Part shown: positions 9,763 through 19,361 of the stretch, piece after piece
Layout of the letters: every line of letters starts with the position of its first letter
Position numbering within the stretch: position 1 is the first letter of the stretch
Source of the DNA: Chelatococcus composti
GTDB taxonomy: Bacteria; Pseudomonadota; Alphaproteobacteria; Rhizobiales; Beijerinckiaceae
NCBI RefSeq assembly: GCF_014201415.1
Contig: NZ_JACHEH010000004.1
Location: 124,001 to 188,000, forward strand
DNA: 64,000 nt
Direction of reading: 5' to 3'
Made by a program: the position numbers and the translations under genes
Notes under the pieces: model-generated
Told to the model about the DNA's origin: nothing
Databases searched by the model: none
The model's input: only the letters and a program-made list of their open reading frames with translations

Positions 9763-10368
9763 ATGAGCAAGATTCGATCCATCTGCGTCTATTGCGGCTC
9801 GGCGTCCGGAGACGAGCCAGCCCACGAGGCTGCGGCAAAAACACTCGGCACCGCCATGGCTGAGAAGGGCATCCGCCTCGTCTACGGCGGCGGCAACGTC
9901 GGCCTCATGGGCACCATCGCGCGCGCGGTGCTGGACGCGGGCGGACACGTGACCGGCATCATCCCGGAATTCCTCAAGAAGCGCGAGGTGATGCTGACGG
10001 AGGCGCAGGAAACCATCGTCGTGCCCGACATGCATACGCGAAAGCGCATGATGTACGAGCGCGCCGATGCCTTCGTCGCCATGCCAGGCGGCATCGGCAC
10101 CCTGGAGGAGCTCGTCGAGCAGCTCACCTGGGCCCAGCTCGGCCAGCACAAGAAGCCGATCCTCCTGCTCAACACGCAGGACTTCTGGCGCCCGCTGCTA
10201 CAGCTTTTCGCGCACATGCGCAATGAGGGCTTCATCCGCCCCGGCTTCGAGATCTCCTACCTCGTCGCCGAGAAGGCGGGCGACGTGGTGCCAATGCTCG
10301 AGAAGGCCGCCGCCCGCGTCAGCGACGAGGAGCGGGAAGCCAAGATGCCACTCGGCGAGCGGTTCTGA
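9763..10368 (+). CDS. LOG family protein (TIGR00730, Rossmann fold)
   Basis: A 201-residue Rossmann-fold protein of the LOG family. Plant and some bacterial members are cytokinin riboside 5'-monophosphate phosphoribohydrolases; many bacterial ones probably act as nucleotide-salvage hydrolases. Motifs seen are CVYCGSASG at the N-terminus, VYGGGNVGLMG, the RKRMMYERAD helix and the signature MPGGIGTLEEL. The ATG at 9763 (MSKIRS) fits the family; the longer reading from 9727 uses a non-ATG codon. It stands alone, convergent with cimA. Confidence 0.92.
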   Translation: MSKIRSICVYCGSASGDEPAHEAAAKTLGTAMAEKGIRLVYGGGNVGLMGTIARAVLDAGGHVTGIIPEFLKKREVMLTEAQETIVVPDMHTRKRMMYERADAFVAMPGGIGTLEELVEQLTWAQLGQHKKPILLLNTQDFWRPLLQLFAHMRNEGFIRPGFEISYLVAEKAGDVVPMLEKAAARVSDEEREAKMPLGERF

Positions 10369-10438
10369 TATCCGCGCCGTCGTGACCGGGGGCGGCCAGG
10401 TCATGCGGATCGGCATTTCATGCCGGCATGCGGAGGTG

Positions 10439-10467
10439 GCGATGCCCGCGGCGGGCGCAGGCATCGC
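10439..10467. other. Inverted repeat between convergent genes
   Basis: Arms GCGATGCC (10439-10446) and GGCATCGC (10460-10467) flank a GC-rich 13-base loop in the gap between the convergent LOG gene and cimA. There is no T-run on either side, so it is at most a weak or factor-dependent terminator. Confidence 0.35.
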
Positions 10468-10476
10468 AGCAGCCTC

Positions 10477-12078
10477 TCACCCCCTGCCCGCGCCGCTGCG
10501 GACGAGCTTGTAGACGATCGAATCCGTCAACGCCTGGAACGACGCGTCGATGATGTTGGCCGAGACGCCGACGGTGCACCACCGCTCGCCGGTTTCGTCA
10601 CCCGATTCGATGAGCACGCGCGTCACCGCGTCCGAGCCGCCCTGGAAGATGCGCACCTTGTAATCGAGGAGCTGGAGCCCCTCGATGAAACGCTGGTACT
10701 CGCCGAGATCCTTGCGCAGGGCAAGATCGAGGGCGTTGACGGGCCCGTTGCCCTCGGCGGCAGAGATGAGAACCTCCTCCCCCACCCTCACCTTGACGAT
10801 GGCCTCGGCCACGGTGACGAGCTCGCCGACGGCGTTGTAGCGCCGCTCCACGTTCACGCTGAAGCGCTCGACCGTGAAGAACTCCGGCACCTCGCCCAGC
10901 ACGCGCTTGGCCAGCAGGAAGAAGGAAGCGTCCGCCCCCTCATAGGCGTAGCCCTGGGCCTCCTTCTCCTTCACCGCAGCGAGCAGGCGGGAGATGCGCG
11001 GGTCGTTGCGGTCCACCTTGAGCCCGACGCGCTCGAGCCCCGCGAGCAGGTTGGAGCGGCCGGCCTGATCCGAGACCAGCACCTGGCGCACGTTGCCGAC
11101 GCGCTCCGGCTCCACGTGCTCGTAGGTGCGCGGATCCTTGAGGACGGCGGAAGCGTGGATGCCCGCCTTGGTAGCGAAGGCGCTCGCGCCGACATAGGGC
11201 GCGTGGCGGTTGGGTGCGCGGTTGAGGATCTCGTCGAGCGCGCGCGACAGCTTGGTGATGCCGGCGAGCGCGTCGTCGTCGACGCCGATCTCGAAGCGGT
11301 CGGCGAAGCCTTCCTTGAGCTTCAGCGTGGGAATGAGGCTGACGAGATTGGCGTTGCCGCAGCGTTCGCCGAGGCCGTTGAGCGTGCCCTGCACATGGCG
11401 CACACCGGCACGGATCGCGGCGAGCGAATTGGCGACGGCGCAGCCCGTGTCATCGTGGGCATGGATGCCGAGATGGTCGCCGGGGACGTGGCGTGCCACG
11501 TCGGTGACGATGGCGGCGACCTCCTCCGGCAAGGTGCCGCCGTTGGTATCGCACAGCACGACCCAGCGCGCGCCGGCCTCGAAGGCGGTCTTTGCGCAGG
11601 CGATGGCATAGTCGCGGTTGGCCTTGTAGCCGTCGAAGAAGTGCTCGCAGTCGAGAATGACCTCGCGTCCTGCCGCCTTCGCAGCCGAAACACTCTCGCG
11701 GATACTGGCCAGGTTCTCCTCCAGCGTCGTCTCCAGCGCCACCGTGACCTGATAGTCCCAGGACTTGGCGACGAAGCAGATGACGTCGGCCTCGGCCTCG
11801 AGCAGCGCTGCGACGCCGGGATCGTTGGAGACAGAACGGCCAGCCCGCTTCGTCATGCCGAAGGCGGCGAACTTCGCACGCTCGGTGCGCCTTGTCTTGA
11901 AGAACTCCGTGTCGAGCGGATTGGCGCCAGGATAGCCGCCCTCCACATAGTCCACGCCCAGCCTGTCGAGCATGCCGGCGATAAGGCGCTTGTCCTCCAG
12001 CGAGAAATCCACGCCCGTGGTCTGCGCGCCGTCGCGCAGGGTGGTGTCGTAGAGATAGACGCGCTCGCGCGTTGTCAT
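10477..12078 (-). CDS. cimA: Citramalate synthase
   Basis: Member of the isopropylmalate/homocitrate synthase family (533 aa), of the type that condenses pyruvate with acetyl-CoA to (R)-citramalate for isoleucine synthesis. It has the TIM-barrel motif DTTLRDGAQ at residues 9-17, the metal-binding HAHDDTG, and a C-terminal LeuA-type regulatory domain. The length and the sequence near DTTLRDGAQTTGVDFS fit the citramalate-synthase branch (TIGR00977) rather than 2-isopropylmalate synthase. The ATG at 12078 overlaps the stop of the GNAT gene by ATGA, so translation is probably coupled. Confidence 0.9.
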   Translation of the reverse strand: MTTRERVYLYDTTLRDGAQTTGVDFSLEDKRLIAGMLDRLGVDYVEGGYPGANPLDTEFFKTRRTERAKFAAFGMTKRAGRSVSNDPGVAALLEAEADVICFVAKSWDYQVTVALETTLEENLASIRESVSAAKAAGREVILDCEHFFDGYKANRDYAIACAKTAFEAGARWVVLCDTNGGTLPEEVAAIVTDVARHVPGDHLGIHAHDDTGCAVANSLAAIRAGVRHVQGTLNGLGERCGNANLVSLIPTLKLKEGFADRFEIGVDDDALAGITKLSRALDEILNRAPNRHAPYVGASAFATKAGIHASAVLKDPRTYEHVEPERVGNVRQVLVSDQAGRSNLLAGLERVGLKVDRNDPRISRLLAAVKEKEAQGYAYEGADASFFLLAKRVLGEVPEFFTVERFSVNVERRYNAVGELVTVAEAIVKVRVGEEVLISAAEGNGPVNALDLALRKDLGEYQRFIEGLQLLDYKVRIFQGGSDAVTRVLIESGDETGERWCTVGVSANIIDASFQALTDSIVYKLVRSGAGRG

Positions 12079-12583
12079 GAGACTTGTCCTTCCCCTGCAG
12101 CCGGCAGGGTCTTTTCCATGCGGGTGCTGCCGAGCCATTCCTCGCCCAGCATGACTGTGTTGCGGTGCTGCGGGAGATAGCCGCGCTGCTCGAAGAAGGG
12201 CAGCGCAGTGTCGCTCGCGTCCGTTGTCAGGCGCCTCGCCTGGCGGGCGCCGGCCAGCTTCTCCAGCGCGTCGCAGAGGGCGGAGCCGATGCCGCGGCGC
12301 GCGAAGTCCGGGTGCACGTAGAGCATGTCGATGTGATCGGCGCCCTTGAGCGCGGCGAAGCCCACCGGCATGCCGCCGATGGTGGCGACGATGGTCAGCA
12401 TGCCCGCAAGCCGGGCACCGAACGTCGCCTCGTCATCCGCCACGGCCATCCAGGCCTCCTGCTGGGCCTCGCTGTAGTCCTCTCCCGTCAGCTCCTCGAC
12501 GCTGGCGCGGAAGATCATGGCGAGTTCAGGCACGTCCGCCGGCAGGAACGGCCGGAGCGCGGGCGCCGGCATGGCCTGGGCAT

Positions 12584-12587
<4 letters not shown>
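12075..12587 (-). CDS. GNAT family N-acetyltransferase
   Basis: A 170-residue GNAT-fold acyltransferase; the acceptor is unknown. The acetyl-CoA binding region is visible as [21 protein letters not shown] (R-x-x-G-x-G type as RRGIGS), followed by [17 protein letters not shown], typical of the YafP/ElaA-like group. Its start codon at 12587 overlaps the cysS stop by ATGA and its stop overlaps the cimA start in the same way. The three genes cysS-GNAT-cimA therefore form one tightly coupled minus-strand operon. Confidence 0.88.
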
Positions 12588-14101
<1,514 letters not shown>

Positions 14102-14408
14102 GAGTTATCCCCTAGCCGCCGGCCGGAGGGGCAACCCGATCTTTGCGAGAGAACAGGACGGCTCCAGCCAGCGGAAACGCTAGCTGCAAATAATAATCGG
14201 GCGAATGATCGCGGTGGCCGTCATGGTGGGGATGTTTGCCTTTTTGGCGAGAATCCGTCAAGAGACCTCGCCGCGAATGCGTCATTCGTGCCTTCCCATG
14301 TGCGATGGCGCACCTCGCTCGCGGAACTTTCAGGGTTTCTTCAGCATCGTTATGGAGAGTGCCTTCGGGCCTCGTCCCAACTTATCGTCGACAACAGACA
14401 CGCTTCCC
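14102..14408. other. Intergenic region, divergent genes
   Basis: About 307 bases between the cysS start and the secreted-protein start, which diverge. It must hold both promoters. I see no clear -35/-10 pair, palindrome or T-run hairpin. An in-frame upstream extension of the next gene (from 14205) exists, but it lacks coding character and would bury the signal peptide. Confidence 0.5.
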
Positions 14409-14741
14409 ATGCGCCGCGCACTCCTCCTGACCGGTCTTGCCGTCCACCTCGTTGCGCTGACCCTCATTCTGCCCGCAGCCGTCACGGCCTCGCCCGCGGA
14501 CGAGGCGACCTTCATCATCCCCGCCAGCGACGGCTATGGCGTCGCGGAATGCCTGGCCAGCGCCGACGACTGCGCGGCGGGCGTGGCGCAGGCGTGGTGC
14601 ACCGCCCAGGGCTATGCCCGGGCGACGCAGTTCGGCTTCGTCGACCGTCGGGAAGCAACCGGCTCCCTGAAGGAGCACGTGGCTGTGGCGAGCCGTCGCG
14701 GCTCGCCGTCCATCTCCATCACCTGCTCGGTCGCGCCCTGA
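14409..14741 (+). CDS. Small secreted protein with four cysteines, unknown function
   Basis: A 110-residue protein not assigned to a named family. It starts with a signal peptide (MRRALLLTG, hydrophobic core to about residue 24, then Ala-Ser-Pro). The mature part contains FIIPASDGYGVAECL, CAAGVAQAWC and a final Cys near the C-terminus, giving four cysteines that could form two disulfides in the periplasm. The start at 14409 was chosen because the longer frame places the signal peptide in the middle of the protein. It faces the creA-like gene. Confidence 0.7.
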   Translation: MRRALLLTGLAVHLVALTLILPAAVTASPADEATFIIPASDGYGVAECLASADDCAAGVAQAWCTAQGYARATQFGFVDRREATGSLKEHVAVASRRGSPSISITCSVAP

Positions 14742-14749
14742 GCGCGACG

Positions 14750-14775
14750 GGCCGGGACGGCCACACCGTCCGGCC
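14750..14775. other. Hairpin between convergent genes
   Basis: GGCCGGGACGG and CCGTCCGGCC form an imperfect stem with one bulged G between the convergent secreted-protein gene and the CreA gene. It lacks a T-run on either strand, so terminator function is uncertain. Confidence 0.35.
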
Positions 14776-15300
14776 TCAGCTCTTCAGCCAGTCGGCACAG
14801 CGCGGCGCCTCGCTGCCGCCCCAGGGCATGATCGGCACGCTCGAGGTGGAGTTCTTGGGCGAGCCCTCGATGATCTTGTCCGAATAGACGAGATAGACGA
14901 GCACGTTGCGCTTGACGTCGCAGCCGCGCACGATCTGCATGCGCTTGAAGACGAGCGAGCGGCGCTCACTGAAGACCACCTCGCCCTGCTCGAACTTGCT
15001 CTTGAAGGTGATCGGCCCCACCTGGCGGCAGGACAGGGAGATGTCCGACACCTCCTCCGCGACGCCGAACATGCCCTTGACCCCGCCTCTCTCGGGCAGG
15101 GTGTAGTGGCAGGCGACGCCCTCCGCCACCGGATCGTCGATGCCGTAGACGGCGAGCTTGTCGTCCGGCGTCAGCATCTTCCACACGGTCGATTTCTTGA
15201 AGATGAGGTCGGGACCGTCCGCGCGCGCCGGCGCACCGGCCGCGACGATGATCGCCGCCGCACTGGCCGCGGCAGCCATGAGAAATCGACGAAACGCCAT
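14776..15300 (-). CDS. creA: CreA family periplasmic protein
   Basis: A 174-residue protein of the CreA family (E. coli CreA, function unknown, first gene of creABCD). It has a signal peptide with an Ala-rich core and a likely cleavage site after ARADG (about residue 28). Family blocks are KSTVWKMLTPDDKL, the cysteine-containing strand SLSCRQVGPI, the segment IVRGCDVKRNVLVYLVYSDK and SVPIMPWG at the end. The ATG at 15300 is preceded by GGAGG, which lies inside a hairpin (see 15303-15326). No creBCD genes are nearby. Confidence 0.88.
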   Translation of the reverse strand: MAFRRFLMAAAASAAAIIVAAGAPARADGPDLIFKKSTVWKMLTPDDKLAVYGIDDPVAEGVACHYTLPERGGVKGMFGVAEEVSDISLSCRQVGPITFKSKFEQGEVVFSERRSLVFKRMQIVRGCDVKRNVLVYLVYSDKIIEGSPKNSTSSVPIMPWGGSEAPRCADWLKS

Positions 15301-15302
15301 GC

Positions 15303-15326
15303 GTGCCCTCCTGCAGTGCTGCAGGA
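15303..15326 (-). promoter_or_regulatory. Hairpin covering the creA ribosome binding site
   Basis: On the minus strand TCCTGCAG (complement of 15319-15326) and CTGCAGGA (complement of 15309-15316) are perfect 8-base arms. The second arm runs into the GGAGG ribosome binding site just before the creA ATG at 15300, so an mRNA hairpin would pair part of the site. It could equally be a DNA operator palindrome. Confidence 0.5.
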
Positions 15327-15506
15327 TCATATGGGCAGCGCCGGCTGCCTGCACCAGCCCTCGCCGCCACGTCGGCACAACCACATCGGAAAAATTATAA
15401 ATTATTGATTTTGTTTGATTTTAACCACGATCCACATTACCCACCCCGAGGGCGCGCGGGGCAGCATGGCATTCGACCAACCGGGGAGCCACGCATGAGG
15501 GGAAGA
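15327..15506. other. AT-rich intergenic block upstream of creA
   Basis: The stretch 15390-15424 is strikingly AT-rich for this chromosome. On the minus strand it contains TATAAT (complement of 15394-15399), a perfect -10 hexamer pointing to creA. On the plus strand two TTGATTTT repeats (15405-15412 and 15415-15422) are 10 bp apart, one helical turn. Promoter function for creA is an inference. Confidence 0.45.
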
Positions 15507-15749
15507 ATGCAGATTGCAAAGCCGCGGCGTGTTGCACGGACGGAATGGGCGCTCTGCCTCGCCGCCAGCGTCGTCGCGGTCGCCGGCCTCACCCTCCTGC
15601 CACCCCACCATCCCTCCGGCCCGCAGCCGGCCGTCACACGGCAGTCGCCGACCGCCTTGCCCTCCAAGCCGACGCTCAGGACCATCCGGGCTCAGGCCGG
15701 CGAATGGCAGACGCAGCAGATCTTGTGGCCGTCGAGGTCGCGGATATAG
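15507..15749 (+). CDS. Possible small membrane-anchored protein
   Basis: A doubtful 80-codon ORF. In favour: the ATG at 15507 is preceded by AGGGGA at good spacing, and the product begins with basic residues followed by one hydrophobic segment (WALCLAASVVAVAGLTLL). Against: the C-terminus overlaps the end of the convergent VOC gene by 58 bases and the downstream part is proline-rich with no recognisable domain. No homologous family is recognised. Confidence 0.3.
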   Translation: MQIAKPRRVARTEWALCLAASVVAVAGLTLLPPHHPSGPQPAVTRQSPTALPSKPTLRTIRAQAGEWQTQQILWPSRSRI

Positions 15750-16084
15750 GCCCCGTAATAATCCGGATGATAGTGCGGCCTGAGGCCGGGTGCCCCCTCG
15801 TCGCGGGCGCCGGCGGCCAGCGCCGCGTGGTAGAAGGCATCGACCTTGTCACGCGATGGCGCGACGAAAGCCACCGTGACGCCGTTGCCGACTGTCGCCG
15901 GGCGGCCGTCGATGGGCCTGCCCAGCCAGAACTGCGGCAGGCTTTCCGGCCCGGCTGCGTAGCCGACCCAGCCCTCCTCGCGATGGTCGAACTGGCATGA
16001 AATGCCGAGCACCGCGAGCACGATGTCGTAAAAGCGCTTGGCGCGCTCGATGTCGGCCGTTCCCAGCGTGACGTGGCTCAGCAT
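15692..16084 (-). CDS. VOC family (glyoxalase/dioxygenase fold) protein
   Basis: A single-chain vicinal-oxygen-chelate protein (130 aa). It starts MLSHVTLGTADIERAKRFYD, the usual first beta-alpha unit, and contains the central VAFVAPSRDKVDAFYHAAL and the closing YGAYIRDLDGHKICCVCH, with metal-ligand-like His and Glu/Asp positions. Members include glyoxalases, antibiotic-resistance and dioxygenase proteins; the substrate is not evident. The start at 16084 fits the fold better than the 17-residue-longer reading. Confidence 0.88.
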   Translation of the reverse strand: MLSHVTLGTADIERAKRFYDIVLAVLGISCQFDHREEGWVGYAAGPESLPQFWLGRPIDGRPATVGNGVTVAFVAPSRDKVDAFYHAALAAGARDEGAPGLRPHYHPDYYGAYIRDLDGHKICCVCHSPA

Positions 16085-16383
16085 GTCCTCTCCCCACCAG
16101 TCGGCCGGCCCTTGCCGGCAGAGGCCTTCTAGCACGGCGGGCCTGATCGCAGTTGCGGATTTGCCGCCCCCTCACCATATAGCCGGCCGGAAAGCACCTC
16201 CCGGGTGCATGCGTCAGTGCCATTCGCCTTCGACGCACCGCCGACCTTTGCAGGGGGCACCATCTCGGGTATCGATCAAATCCATTAGATCTTTCGGGCA
16301 ACGCAAAGAAGCAGCGGGCGGACGCTGTAACCTGCGCGGTGCCCACCGACGGGGCACCGCTAAGAGGCAACGATCTGCAGCAC

Positions 16384-16890
16384 ATGAAACCCATAGCGAC
16401 GGATCAGGCGGCCGCCCCCGCGAGGCGGGCGAAGCTCGCCCTCTCGACCTTCCTGCCCTACCAGCTCAACGTTGCGGCCCAGCTCGTGGCCGAGGCGCTT
16501 GCTGAGAGCTATGCGGAGACCTTCGGCCTCGGCATTCCCGAATGGCGCGTCATCGCCACTCTCGGCGAATACGAGGTGATGACCGCGCGCGACATCGGCC
16601 GCCATAGCCGCATGCACAAGACGAAGGTGTCGCGGGCCATCAGCGCACTCGACGAGCGCGGGCTCATCGAGCGGCGCTCCAACGAGGAGGACCGGCGCGA
16701 GGCCTTCGTCTCGCTGTCGCGCGAGGGCCTCGAGGTCTACGACGCCATCGTGCCCATCGCGCTCGGCTTCGCGGAACGGCTGACGGACGGGGTCCCGCAG
16801 GAGGATCTCGCCGCCTTCAGCCGCGTCATCGAGCATCTCATGCAGCGGTGCGCCGCCCTGCACGAGGAGCCGCCGGCGATTGATCAGTGA
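16384..16890 (+). CDS. MarR family transcriptional regulator
   Basis: A 168-residue winged-helix regulator. An N-terminal dimerisation helix is followed by the DNA-binding region (IPEWRVIATLGEYEVMTA, recognition helix around HKTKVSRAISALDERGLI) and the wing RRSNEEDRREAFVSL, all typical of MarR proteins that respond to phenolic or aromatic ligands. The ATG at 16384 (MKPIATD) was chosen over an upstream in-frame ATG. The gene is divergent from the VOC gene across about 300 bases, and a regulatory link between them is possible but not shown by a visible palindrome. Confidence 0.9.
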   Translation: MKPIATDQAAAPARRAKLALSTFLPYQLNVAAQLVAEALAESYAETFGLGIPEWRVIATLGEYEVMTARDIGRHSRMHKTKVSRAISALDERGLIERRSNEEDRREAFVSLSREGLEVYDAIVPIALGFAERLTDGVPQEDLAAFSRVIEHLMQRCAALHEEPPAIDQ

Positions 16891-17034
16891 AGCCCGCTCA
16901 GCTAAGGCATTGACGGGTGTCCGCCGCCTCTCGCCTCCGGGCGGGAGCGGCGACACACTTTGGTCGATGTCTCGTTGTCCTAATCCGCGGACTTTTGCCA
17001 CGTGTCCGCTGTTCCGCCGTCCCGGGAAGGATCG

Positions 17035-18192
17035 ATGGTTGCTCGCCCCCTGAAGATCGCCTTTGCGACCGTCGCCCTCGTGGTCGCCGCTGGCTCCGCG
17101 CTGGCGCAGTCGCCCGCCTGCGACCGCTACCGGGCCGAGCTCGCCTCACTGCAGGCGGGACCGGATCCGCGCGCGCGCCAATATGAGACCGCAGCGCGGC
17201 GCCAGCGGCAGGAGCTCGACCGCACCCGTGCCTATTTCGACCAGCTCGGCTGCAGCCGGGGTCGCTTCCTGTTCTTCGGCGACGCGCCGCCCCCTGAGTG
17301 CAACGGCCTCGCCGCCCGCATCCGGCAGATGGAGAACAACCTCGACCAGCTGCTCGCCACGGCTGAACGTCTTGGCGGCGGGCCGGGCGTGGAGCAGCGC
17401 CGCCGGCACCTGCAGAATCTGATCGCCCGCGAGTGCCAGCCGGGCGGGCGTCCACGCGGCTTCTTCGAAAGCCTGTTCGGCGGCGGCCCGCTGCCCGACG
17501 AGCCGATGCCCGAGATCACTGAGGTACCGCCGGAGGAGAGCCAGCGCTTCGGCGGGTCGCGCGCCGTCTGCGTGCGGACCTGTGACGGCTACTTCTTCCC
17601 GCTGGAGGCAAGCCCCGGTGGCCGCGAGGGTGCGCGCAGCATGTGCCAGGCGCTGTGCCCCGGCGCCGCGACCGACCTCTACTTCATGCCGCAGGGCGGC
17701 GCCATCGAGCAGGCGGCGAGCTGGAACGGCCAGCCCTATACCGCGCTGCCCAACGCCGGCCGCTACAAGCGGACGTTCGACCCCTCCTGCAGCTGCAAGA
17801 ATCCGGACGAGACCTGGGCGCAGGTGCTGCAGCGGGCCGAGCAGATGATCGGCGGCCGCAAGGGCGACCTCATCGTCACGGCCGAGAAGGCTGAGGAGTT
17901 GTCGCGTCCCAAGCGCGAGGAACCGGCGCAGCGCCGCGCCGAGGCCAGGAAGCCCGCCGCTGCAGAGGCGGAGGAGGAGGCAGGCGAATCGGCAAGCACC
18001 CTGCCCACGGGCTCGAGCGAATCCTCGGGCATCGATGCCGGCGCCATCGAGACGGCCGCTCCGACGGTGGACCAGAACGAGGGCCCGACCCAGGACGTCA
18101 CCCGCCCGGACGGCATGCGCACCCGCGTGCGCATCGTCGCGCCGAACGTCGTCGCGGTGCCGAAGGTCGAGCCGCCCGTCGCCAAGCAGTAA
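17035..18192 (+). CDS. DUF2865 domain secreted protein
   Basis: A 385-residue periplasmic protein of unknown function seen in Hyphomicrobiales. A signal peptide ending at LAQS (about residue 25) is followed by a helical region with paired cysteines, then the DUF2865 core: RAVCVRTCDGYFFPL, SMCQALCPGA, LYFMP and the tail FDPSCSCKNP. A charged, Glu/Ala-rich disordered C-terminal third follows. The ATG at 17035 has GGGAAGG a few bases upstream, which decides the start against a longer reading. The name of the domain is from recall of the family; the biochemical role is not known. Confidence 0.85.
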   Translation: MVARPLKIAFATVALVVAAGSALAQSPACDRYRAELASLQAGPDPRARQYETAARRQRQELDRTRAYFDQLGCSRGRFLFFGDAPPPECNGLAARIRQMENNLDQLLATAERLGGGPGVEQRRRHLQNLIARECQPGGRPRGFFESLFGGGPLPDEPMPEITEVPPEESQRFGGSRAVCVRTCDGYFFPLEASPGGREGARSMCQALCPGAATDLYFMPQGGAIEQAASWNGQPYTALPNAGRYKRTFDPSCSCKNPDETWAQVLQRAEQMIGGRKGDLIVTAEKAEELSRPKREEPAQRRAEARKPAAAEAEEEAGESASTLPTGSSESSGIDAGAIETAAPTVDQNEGPTQDVTRPDGMRTRVRIVAPNVVAVPKVEPPVAKQ

Positions 18193-18403
18193 GGCGGCGC
18201 CCGCCGGGGCGCCCTCGCCCTGCTGTCGGCACGCCGCCCGCGCCTGCCTGAAAGCCCACGCCTGAACCGGCGTGGATGACCAGCCGACCGATTTTCCCGA
18301 CCACACCTTCTCCGCCGGGCGGCGAGCAGGCATTGCTTGCTCCCGTCGCCATGGGCGCCGAGGCCAAGCTGCGCCGGCACCGGCCTCCCATTGGGCCATC
18401 ATT

Positions 18404-18417
18404 CAACCAATCGGTTG
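18404..18417. promoter_or_regulatory. Operator-like palindrome 1 (CAACC-N4-GGTTG)
   Basis: CAACCAATCGGTTG is a perfect inverted repeat with 5-bp arms. It overlaps the -35 hexamer TTGACA (18415-18420) of the ArsR gene. A related palindrome (AACC-N4-GGTT) lies 39 bp downstream. Confidence 0.6.
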
Positions 18418-18442
18418 ACAATCAATCCGCGGGCCATATCTT
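18415..18442 (+). promoter_or_regulatory. Sigma-70-type promoter of the ArsR gene
   Basis: TTGACA at 18415-18420 and TATCTT at 18437-18442, 16 bp apart. Transcription would start about seven bases later, at or next to the ATG at 18450. The mRNA would therefore be leaderless, in agreement with the absence of a ribosome binding site. Confidence 0.55.
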
Positions 18443-18443
18443 T

Positions 18444-18455
18444 AACCATATGGTT
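18444..18455. promoter_or_regulatory. Operator-like palindrome 2 containing the start codon
   Basis: AACCATATGGTT is a perfect 12-bp palindrome; the start codon ATG of the ArsR gene is its centre (18450-18452). Bound repressor would cover the start point of transcription, which suggests autoregulation. Confidence 0.6.
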
Positions 18456-18815
18456 GAATTTGACACTGCCCAGCTCGACACTGTCTTTCATGCTCTCTGC
18501 GACGCGACGCGGCGGCACATGCTGCGCCAGCTCTCGGCCGGCGAGCGCACCGTGAGCCAGCTCGCCGAGCCGTTCTCCATCTCGCTCGCAGCGGCCTCGA
18601 AGCACATCAAGGCGCTGGAAAACGCCGGGCTCATCCGGCGGGAGATCAGGGGCCGCACGCATGTGTGCCGCCTTGACCCGGGGCCGCTCGCCAGCGCCCA
18701 CCAATGGCTGAGCTTCTACGAACGCTTCTGGACCGAGCGTCTGGACGTGCTCGAGGCGCTCCTGCGCGCGGAGGACGCCGGCCCCTCCTCCACCCCGAAA
18801 GGAGAGGAACCATGA
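18450..18815 (+). CDS. ArsR/SmtB-type winged-helix regulator
   Basis: A 121-residue ArsR-fold repressor of the SdpR-like group found next to SRPBCC genes. HTH segments are LCDATRRHMLRQLSAGERTV and the recognition region SISLAAASKHIKALENAGLI, followed by the wing REIRGRTHVCRL. No metal-binding Cys pair of the ArsR/CadC kind is visible, so it probably senses something other than metals. It overlaps the next gene by ATGA. The ATG at 18450 lies inside a palindrome and just after a promoter, so a leaderless autoregulated transcript is likely. Confidence 0.9.
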   Translation: MVEFDTAQLDTVFHALCDATRRHMLRQLSAGERTVSQLAEPFSISLAAASKHIKALENAGLIRREIRGRTHVCRLDPGPLASAHQWLSFYERFWTERLDVLEALLRAEDAGPSSTPKGEEP

Positions 18816-19345
18816 ACGACCGAGACGCACCGGATGCCTACGGCGTGGTGACCAAGCCCGCCACGCTGATGATCCAGCGCCTGCTGCCGGGCCCCGTCGA
18901 GCGGATCTGGGCCTATCTCACGGAGAGCGACCTGCGCCGCCGCTGGCTGGCGGCGGGAGACATGGAGCTGAAGGTGGGCGCGCCCTTCGAGTTCGTCTGG
19001 CGCAACGACGAGCTGACCGTTCCGCCTGGCCGGCGCCCCTCCGGCTTTGCGCAGGAACACCGGATGCAGAGCCGCCTGACGGAGGTTGAACCTCCGCACC
19101 GCCTCTCCTTCACCTGGAGCGGCACGGGGGAGGTGACCTTCGCGCTGGAGCCGAGGGGCGAGGCCGTGCTGCTTACGATCACCCATCGCCAGGTCGCCGA
19201 CCGCTCGACCCTGCTCAAGGTCAGCGCCGGCTGGCACGTGCACCTCGACATCCTCGTCGCCCGCACATCGGGCGAGGAGCCGGAGCCCTTCTGGGACGGC
19301 TGGCATCGCCTGCAGCAGGACTACGAGCGCAGGCTTCCGGCCTAA
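18812..19345 (+). CDS. SRPBCC (AHSA1-like START fold) protein
   Basis: A 177-residue SRPBCC/AHSA1-type protein with a deep ligand cavity in the fold. Family features are the early strand-helix (IQRLLPGPVERIWAYLTE), DLRRRWLAAGDMEL, the strand pair EVEPPHRLSFTW, and LLTITHRQV. The C-terminal helix ends DGWHRLQQDYE. It begins within the ArsR stop (ATGA) after the ribosome binding site GGAGAGG. It may bind or modify a small hydrophobic molecule whose level the ArsR partner senses; that is an inference from many ArsR-SRPBCC pairs. Confidence 0.9.
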   Translation: MNDRDAPDAYGVVTKPATLMIQRLLPGPVERIWAYLTESDLRRRWLAAGDMELKVGAPFEFVWRNDELTVPPGRRPSGFAQEHRMQSRLTEVEPPHRLSFTWSGTGEVTFALEPRGEAVLLTITHRQVADRSTLLKVSAGWHVHLDILVARTSGEEPEPFWDGWHRLQQDYERRLPA

Positions 19346-19361
19346 GCTTCTGGCCCCGCCC

